DNA of 64,000 bases. Source: Caldilineaceae bacterium (lineage in GTDB: Bacteria; Chloroflexota; Anaerolineae; Caldilineales; Caldilineaceae). The translations under genes were made by a program, and so were the position numbers. Shown here in pieces: positions 27,301 to 36,300 of this stretch. Position 1 is the stretch's first letter. Every line of letters starts with the position of its first letter. The notes below the pieces were generated by a model. That model searched no databases. It was not told the DNA's origin and saw only the letters and a list, made by a program, of their open reading frames with translations. Where the stretch lies: contig JAHBVF010000029.1 in the NCBI GenBank assembly GCA_019637685.1, positions 22,762-86,761 on the forward strand. The letters are read 5' to 3'.

Positions 27301-30300
27301 GGATCGTGCCGCCGTTGAGTTCAAACGTAGCATTGACCTGCACCGGCCCGCCCGCGTCCAGCACGCCATCGCTGTTGATACGCACAGCGCTGGCACTGGC
27401 CAGACTGTAGAATTGCAGCGTTCCGCCGCTGAGGGCCAGCGTGCCTTTGCCGCTGGGGATGACCACATCGTCCACCGGGCCGGGGAGCAGACCGCCGCTC
27501 CAGTTGGCCGGGTCCAGCAGGTTGCCGCTGGCCGGGCCGATGAAGTTGACCTGCTCGCGCACGACAATATCGCCCACCGCGGTCGTCCCGGCGCGCACAG
27601 GCGGCAGAGGCGTGCTGCTGCCCTTCAGGTAGACCGTACCAGAAAGGACGCGGGTGTCGGCGCGCAGGTTGCCGACAATTGTGCTCACGCCCGCAATGCT
27701 GAATGTGCCGTCTCCACCGGTCACACCCGTATAGCCGCCGGTGACGGTGACGGTTGCGCCCGCCTTCACCCCGCCGCTGCCGTCCACCACCCGGCCGGTG
27801 ACTGTCGTGCCGGGGTCCGGGCCGAGGCTGACGCTGATGGGCGGCGCGGAGCCACTGTTGCCTTCCGTGTCAGTGACAATCGCGCCAACAGTCAGGCTGC
27901 TGCCACTGGCGGGGACCGGGTAGGCGACTGCATACGGCGCGGTTGTGTCTGTGCCAACAGATGCGCCGTCCACCAGGAAAGTGACCGCGGCCACGCCCGT
28001 ATCGTCCCCCGCGTCCGCGGTGAGGGTTGTCGTCTCGCCGTGGACCAGCGGATAGCCATCGGTCGGGAAAGTGATGTTCACCAGCGGGTCGCCGGAGAGG
28101 ATCACATCCAGGCGCAGGCTGAGGGCATAGGCCCCAAAGCTGCCCGTAGAACGTCCCCGGAAGCCGCTGGCCGGGTCCACCGCGTCCACGGCCACGCTGC
28201 CGGGCAGGAGGAAGGGCACAGTATAGACGCCGGTGGCATCGCTGGTGGCAGTGAAGCTGCCATTGCTGGCGACGACACTCAACGCCGCATTGGGAATCAC
28301 CGCGCCGCCGCTGAAACGGACTGTTCCGGTCAACGGGCCGCCGGGGGCGACGACCGTCGCGGTGAAAGGTATACCGCGTCCCACATTGCCACTGCTGTCG
28401 GTGACAACCGCGGTTACAGTCAGCACTGCGCCCACATCCAGGCTGGCCGGGACGGTCAGGGAAAAGCCACGACTGGCGCTGGTGGCGGGCGGATTGATGA
28501 CGGTTGCGCCCGTCGAAAGCACCGCGCCTTCGCTGCGATAGCCGACCGCTGTCACTTTCACTTCATCTGCGCCGTCCACCGTCAGGCCCAGCGCCACGCC
28601 CTGCACTACCCGGTTGTCGGGCGGGCTGACGGTCAGCGTCGCGGCCGGGCTGAAAACATCCCGCACAGGCAGGCTGATGGACGCAAACGGCGACGCTTGG
28701 CCGGCGATATCCACCGCTTGGGCCTGTACAGTCAGGGACTGATTGCCCGTGGCATTGGCCGGAATTGTGACTCTAAACGTCCTCTGTGCGCTGGTGCTGG
28801 CCGGATCGACACCAGTTGAGTCTGTCGAAACCACCACACCGGAGGCGGAAAGGAGCAATGCCGTCACCCCTTCGTTGTCGCTGCCCTCCACGACAATTGC
28901 CACTTCCGCGCCGGGGTCCACCAGTACGCCGTTGGCCGGGCTGGTGATACTGACAACCGGGGCGATGACATCGCTGATCAGCAGCGTGCGCGTGATCAGC
29001 CCGCCGCTCTGTCCCCGGCTGTCGCGCACAGTTGCGGTCAGAAGCAGCGTGCTGTCGAGTGCGGCGCTGGCCGGGACAGAGACGGTGAAGAGCGGGCTGG
29101 CTGTGCGCCCATTGACACCGATACTCTGGCTGGGCGTGACCGCGGGCGAGGCGTCCAGCGTCACGCCCGCCAAACTCAGATCGTCGGTGATGGTCAGGCG
29201 CACCTGCACATCTGCACCCCTGCCCACACGGCTGCCCTGTGGTGGGCTGGTAAAGCTGCCCGTGGGCGGGTCATCGCTGATGACGGTGAAAGTGACCGGC
29301 GACGAGACGCCCAGATTAGCGCTGGTGTCCGTAGCCGTGCCGGTGACAGTAACGACTGTGCCTGCACCCACACTGGCGGGCACAGTAAATGAAAAACTGC
29401 GGCTGGCGGTCATCAGCGCGGGGCTGACGGTGGCTGAGCCTGTCGAAGCCACACCGACGGACGCGTAGCCCACCGACGCCACGCCCACTTCGTCGCTGAC
29501 ATTGAGAGTGACAGTCACCCCGTCGCCCTGGACGACTTGTGTCAGAGGCAGACTGACGGAGACTGTCGGACTGAGGATGTCCCGCACCCGCAGAGTCAGG
29601 CTGGCCGAAGGGCTGGGATTGCCTTCCCGGTCAAAGGCCACAGCGCGCACGAGAACGCTCTGGTTGCCCGTGGCCGTGAGCGGAATTGTCAGGCTGATCG
29701 TTACCGGTGCGCTGGCGCTGGCCGGATCGACAGCAAAGCTAGTCACACCGGAGATGACGCCGGTGGTGGTGAAGGCAACAGAAGCGATGGCGTCGTTGTC
29801 GGTCGCCAGCACACGCACATCAGCGGACGCGCCGGGATTGTGCAGGCTATTGTCTGCGGGGCCAATGAAGCTGAGCGCGGGCGGTGTCACATCGCCGACG
29901 GTCAGATTGCGCACCGCGCTGGTGGCGTAGCCCCGGCTGTCGGTGACAGTGACTGTGGCTTGCAGGCTACCCACCGCGCTGCCCGGAATATCAAAGCCAA
30001 AGCTACGGGTGGCGCTTGTCCCGGAAAGGGAGAAGCTGCTTGTGTGGCTCACCGCGCCGGTGACGACCAGCCCGACACTGCTCAGGCTCAAATCGTCGGT
30101 CAGGGCGACGGTCACTGTCACCCGCTGGCCGGGGCCAAATTTCGCCCCTTCCGCCGGACCGGTGAAGACGACACCTGGCGGCGCATCGGCCAGCACAGTC
30201 AGCGTCAGCGGGCTGCTGCTGCCCACATTGGCGCTGGTGTCCGTGGCGACGCCTGTGACGAGGAGCTGGCCGGGTGTCGCGTTCATCTCCGCGGTAATCG

Positions 30301-33300
30301 TAAAGGTACGATTGGCATTTGTAGTGACAGGCGTGACACCTGTCACTACGCCGTCATTGAAAACACCCGCTGCCCGGAAACCGATGTGGGCCAGGTTCAC
30401 ATCATCGCCGGCCGCGACAGTCACGGCCAGGCTGGTGCCCTGGATGAGGGAGGTGGCGTTGCCCGCGGCGGTCAGAGTCACGGAAGGCGGCACAATATCC
30501 CGTATGCGCAGGGTGCGCGTGATGGGAATCGACAGGTTGCCTTTGCTGTCCTGGCCGCGCAGGGAGAGTGTGACAATCCCGTTCGACGGCGCATTGGCCG
30601 GGATGGGAAGAGCGAAGCTGGCCGCGGCGTTTGTCTGGGCCGGGGCGACTGTGCGCTGGTCGGCGAAGCTGGCCGCGCCGGAAGCCGCCAGAGAAATCAG
30701 CCCAATGCCGTCCACATCCGTTGCCTGCGCGCTTACTGTGACGGTTTCGCCGGGGGTGACGACCGTTCCATCCGCGGGACCGGTGAAGGCCAGTTGGGTT
30801 CCGGTGATGACGACGGTCATCTGGGCGAAGTTGCTCACCTGATTCTTACCGTCGGCGGCGCTGGCCTGCAGGGCGATGGCGCTGCCCAAGCGTGCGTTGG
30901 CGGGGACGTTCACCACAAATGTGCGGGAGACCGTCGGACTGGCCGGGTCGATTGTGGCCGCGAAGGTCGTCGTCACCCCGCCGGTGGCCTGGGCAAAGAG
31001 ACGGTTGACGGCCAGATCGTCCACAGCGCCCACAGTGACACTGAAGGGGTAGCCCACTTCGACAGTCGTCGCCAGCGGTGCAAAAAGTGTCGCCACCGGC
31101 GGCGTGTCCGACAAAACATTCAGGACGACGCCCTTATCCGGGCTGACATTGCCCGCGTTGTCGATGGCCCGTGCCCCAATCGTCAGGACCGGGGCCATTG
31201 CGCTCTCCACCTGCAGGAGCAGTTCGTAGGGCGCTTGGGTATCGCTACGACGCAGGACGCCGTTGACATAAAAGTCCACCTGGCGGATGTCGTCGTGACC
31301 AGCAGCGATCTGCGCCGTGGCGATCAGACTGTCGCCCACGATTACCGATGGGCTGCGGTTGCTGGTCAGGCTTTCGATGGCGGGCGGAATGATGTCCAGA
31401 CTGGTGAAGCTGAGGGTGCGGCCCGCGGGCTGGCGATTCCCGGCCCGATCCGTGGCGGGCAGAATTGTGGCCGTGTAGACCGCGTTGGGGAGCAGTGGCG
31501 CGTTGGGGGTAAAGACGATTACGCTGTTGTTCTGGATAAAATCGATGCGACCTGCTACAGCGATGCCGCTCTTAAAAAGCTGGACAGCGGGCGCGCTGTA
31601 GGCCGCGGGGTTGAGCGCTTCGGAATACTGGACCCGCAGCACCGATTCCAGGGGCACATTCTGGGCGTTGTCCGCCGGGCTGAAGGTGGTGATGCTGGGG
31701 GGTGTCGTGTCCTGGGTAGTGAAGCTGCCGGCAAATTCGGCGGACAAATTCTTGCCGGACAAATCCTTCACGCCACTCTTGACTTTGACGTTCACCGTCG
31801 CAAAGTCCGGGTAAGCAGTCGATGGCGTGAATGTAAGCCGGTCGCCCGCGCCGTTCAATGCCCGACTCCCGGAGACGAGCGCGCCGCCCGCGCTGACTTC
31901 CACATTGGCAGCATTGACGGTCGCACTGTCCACTGGCTCGGAGAAAACGATCTCAATCGTGCGGGTGACCGGCTGGCCACTGCTGCCGCTGGCGGGGGTG
32001 ATGCTGACGACGGACGGATAGCTCTCGTCCAGGCGCAGGTCGCCAGCGTCGGCGGTTTGACCCTGGCTGGCAACCGTCGCGCTGCCACTGGCTGTGCCAC
32101 TGCCCAGCGGGTCTTCCACAGAAATTGTATAGCTACCCAGAGGCAGATCCTCAAAAGTAAACCGCCCGTCGCCGTCGCTGACGCCGTAGCGGGTGCTGCC
32201 GCTCTTGCGCACAGTGATGGTCATATCCGGCGCGGGGGTCGTGCCGTCCTCGCGCAGAACCCGACCCGCTATAGAACCGGCAGCCTGTAGCACAACTGTG
32301 ACACTCGCGCTGCCACCCGACGCGGCCAGTACGCCATCCGCGGAGCCACCCAGCCCGTTGGCGGGGTTGCGCGCGCTGACGCTGAAATCGCCAAGCAGCG
32401 CGTTGTCCACCCGGAAAGTGCCGTCGATGCCGGAAAGAAGGGAGACCGCAAAGCTGCGGGGCACGCTGCTCTTGCGCCGCACTTTGACTTCGGCAGAGGC
32501 GACGGGATTCCCGCTGCCATCCACAACGACACCGGTAATTGTGCCGGTGCCGAGCAACTGCACGGGGACTGTCACGACTTCCGTGTGATAGCTGATCGTC
32601 CCGCTTCCCCGCCCGCCGTCGCCGCCCACCTGGGCCAGGGCTGTGACAGAAAAACCGCCCACCGGCACATTTTCCACCCGGTAGAAGCCGCTGCCGTCCA
32701 CAGTTGTAGAGCGGACAGTGCGGCCATAGCTCACCTGCACCTGGGCGGTGGTGGAGGGGCTGCCATTAGCTTCGGTGACAATCCCCTCGACTGTGCCCCG
32801 CTCCGGTACTTGCAGGGCGACAGTTGTGGTGACGATCTGCCCTTCGCTGGCCAGGCTGCCGGATGCGCTGCCGCTCCAGCCGGTAGGTTTGTCGCTGGCG
32901 CTGACGCGGAAGTTGCCCGCGTTGACGCCGGGAAAGACGAAGCCGCCGTCTGGCCCCGCGGAAGTGTAGAGTTTTCCGTTGTCGTTGGAGGATAGGCTGA
33001 CGGTCGCGCCGGGCATGGCCGCGCCGGTCAGACTCTCGACGACATAGCCCCGCACTTCGCCCTGGGGCCGCTCGCCGATGTTGACGGTGACCGTCTGACC
33101 GTTGGCCGTAATCGCGCCGCTGCCCCGGCCTTCCCGCCCGGTGATAAAGTCGAAGGCGTCCAGGCTGAAACCCGCTTTGGGCACGCCGGTGAAAGTATAA
33201 ATGCCGGAGGCGTCGGTGACTTCGTAGATGTCTCGCCCGTCAAAGCTGCTGGTCAGGTGAATCTGGGCGTCAGAAATGGGTGTCGTGCCATCGGCCCGGA

Positions 33301-36300
33301 AAAAGCGACCCGTGACTGCGCCGAACTCGTCGGGGACAGTCACAGTGACGGTCACAGTCTCGCCCGGCGCGGGGAGTGTGCCCCCCCGAAAACCTTTGCC
33401 GCCGTTGGCCGGGTTGTTGGCGTAGACGCTGAAACGGCCTTCGCGTACGACGGGGAAGGTGAAGTTGCCGTTGCTGTCGGTCTGGCCCGTACGGCTCTGT
33501 TTTGTGAAATTGCTCTCGCGCAGATGCAGGGGTGCGTTGGGGATGGCCGCGCCGGTTGTGCCGACGACTTTCACAGCTACACTCCCCAGGCCGAGCAGTC
33601 GGATGTCCACCACCGCGTGGCCGCCCACACCCACGCCGCCAGCGCTGCGTCCGGTCAGCCCGCTGACTTCATCCAGCGCGGTGACGTTGAATCCGCCCGC
33701 TGTGATCAGTGGCACCGTATAGACACCGCTGGCATCGGTGGCCACAGGCACATCCTGCATTGTCCGGGAGTTGAAACGGACGACAATGCCTTCACCGACC
33801 GGTGTCACCCCGTCGGGCAGGTAGACAGTGCCGCTCAGGGAACTGGTGGCTTTGAGGGAGAGGGTAATGTATGTCGTCTCGCCCAGTTTGACGGTTGTGT
33901 TGGTGGCGACTTTGCCGTTGAAGGCGTTGACCGCGGCAATGGACACCGGCCCCACAAAGACATCCTCGAAAAGATAAGAGCCGCTGGACGGGTCGTTGTC
34001 CACAATGCGGTTGAGCTGTTTGGTGGTGTAGCCGATGCCGACGGTCTGGCAGGGGGTGAAGTGAACGACGGTATCGCCGATCTTCACGTCCTGATAGCAA
34101 CTGGGGTTGCCGTCGTCTTTGATGACATTCTTCACAACCTGCAACTCACTCAGCCCCACCTGCGCGGCCAGAGGTGTGATGCTGTCGTCGTCCAGAATCG
34201 TCACGTGCAAGCGGCCCTTGCCCTGCCAGCGGATATCGCCATTGACCGTCTGGTTGTGGGCAGAGACCCGCACAGAACGGGCGTTGCCATCTTTGAAGTC
34301 GGGCTTGAAGGCGCTGAGAATGTAATTGCCCTCCACGGCAAAGGGGATGAGGTAGAAGCCGTTGGCGTCGGTCCTGCTGCCCAGCAGCCGCGGCCCGATG
34401 GCGAGAATCTCCAGATTGGGCACGGGTGTCGTGCCGTCGGCCTGGGTTACGCGGCCGGCGATGCGCCCGACGACAGGCAGGCGCAGAATCACCGAAGCGG
34501 TTTCGCCCGGGCGCAGCAGATTGACCGTCGCTTGGGCCAGCAGTTCCCCTTCTGTGACCAGTGCCTGAATAGTCCGTTTGCCCAGAGGCATATCGGGAAT
34601 GACAAAACGCCCATCGGCGTCACTCTTCACCAATTGCAATCCACCGCCGATCGTCGCATCGGCCACAGGCAGCCCCGCGCCGTCCAGCACAGTGCCCTCA
34701 ATCGTACCTGTGCCGCCAAAAAGGATGAGGTTGGCAGTCACGTCCTGGCCCGCCACAATCGTCGTGGCGGCTTCGGCAGTCTCAAATTGGCTCTGGTCGA
34801 AGGCAGAGACCGTCACTTTGCCCGGCGGCAGACCGGTAAGCTGATAGTAGCCGCTGCTGTCGGTGATGGTGTAGCCGCCCAGCGTGGAATAGACGGGTAC
34901 GCCCTCGGCCGCAGTCACGCCGTCGCTGCGGTAGACCCGCCCGCTGACACTGCCCCGCTCCCGCTGCACCCGGTCCACATTGATCAGTGTCAGATCGACA
35001 AGCGTCGTGCCGCCATCCGCGGCCACGTTGGCCACGGCCTGGGCCTGGGCGCGGGTGGGCTTGTGGACGGCAATAAGATTGGCGTTGCCCACAGGCACAT
35101 TGCCAAAGACATAGCCGCCGCTGGCGTCGCTGGTTGCCACCTGTGTCTGGCCGCTGGTCAGGCTGGTCAGTCCCACCTGCGCGCCGGGCAGGGGCGTCGT
35201 TCCATCCGCCGCATAAATACGTCCTGCGACTGTGCCTTTGCCGGAGAAGATCAGCCGCAGATCGAGCCGCTGGCCGTTGTAACGGACGGTCGTGCCCACA
35301 TTCACCCGCTCACCCGTCTCCGGGTTGGCGGCCACAAAACGCGTCGGGTCCGCGGTCACGTAGTCCAGATGGAAGCGCCCGTCTGCATCGGCAGCTTTGG
35401 ATGTGATGGTCACCCACTGGAATTTGTCGCCCGCCAGAATCTTTTGGATCAATTGGATGGCCGCGTTGGGCACTGGCGTGCCGTCCGCCTGCACCACCTG
35501 GCCGTCCACTACACCGCCCGTGCCGGTGACGGTTATGGAAATAGGCAGGGTGACAGTCAGGGGTGACATCAGATTGGTGTGGCGGTCGTCAACGTTGGCG
35601 ACGGTCACACTGCGCGGGATGAAAGGGCCGATACCGTCGCGCAGGCGCAGGAAGGCCACCCGGCTGCTGGGCTGGAGGGAAGTCGCCAGAATCTGATTCT
35701 CATCGACAGAAAAGTTTGTGATCTCCTCGGCCTGCTTGCCCTGCTGGGCAGCCGACGGGCTGATCTCCTCGTCGAAGAGGACAGCGACGAGACGGCCAAA
35801 GCGGTCCCGGCTGGCGACCTGCACCGCGCTGATAATATCCGGGCCGGCTTCGGGCAGAAGATTGTCGCTGGCGGGTGTCAATTGTCCTTCAAAAAAACCG
35901 TCGCCGCTAGCATCCACATTCAGCACAATCTCGTGGGACGAGCGGTTGCGCCCCACATCAAAGACGGGCACGGACAATTGGGCGCGGCCACCGGCCTGAA
36001 TTGTCACATCCTCGAACTGGACGAGACGCTGGCCGCTGGCCGTCGGGATCAGTACGCCCACATCGAATGTGCCAGCGGCCACCCCGGTCAAATCGACAGT
36101 GTGGCGGCCTGGCTGGGGCGCGGCAATGAAGGCGAAGTGGCTGTAGTTGCCAGTCTCTCCGCTCAAGTCGAAAAACTGGCCGTAGGGAATGGAGCGTTGA
36201 ATGGGCGCATTGGCCGCGGATTTGCCCATCTGCTTGCCGTCGGGAGCCGTGACGCGCAGCACAACCGGTCCGCCACCCGCGTCCTGGCCGGTGATGACAG

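Noticed and set aside
29537..32290. Antisense open frame of about 917 codons inside the 4702-residue gene
   Set aside because: Same reason: no start signal or family, and the sense strand encodes clear Ig-like repeats.
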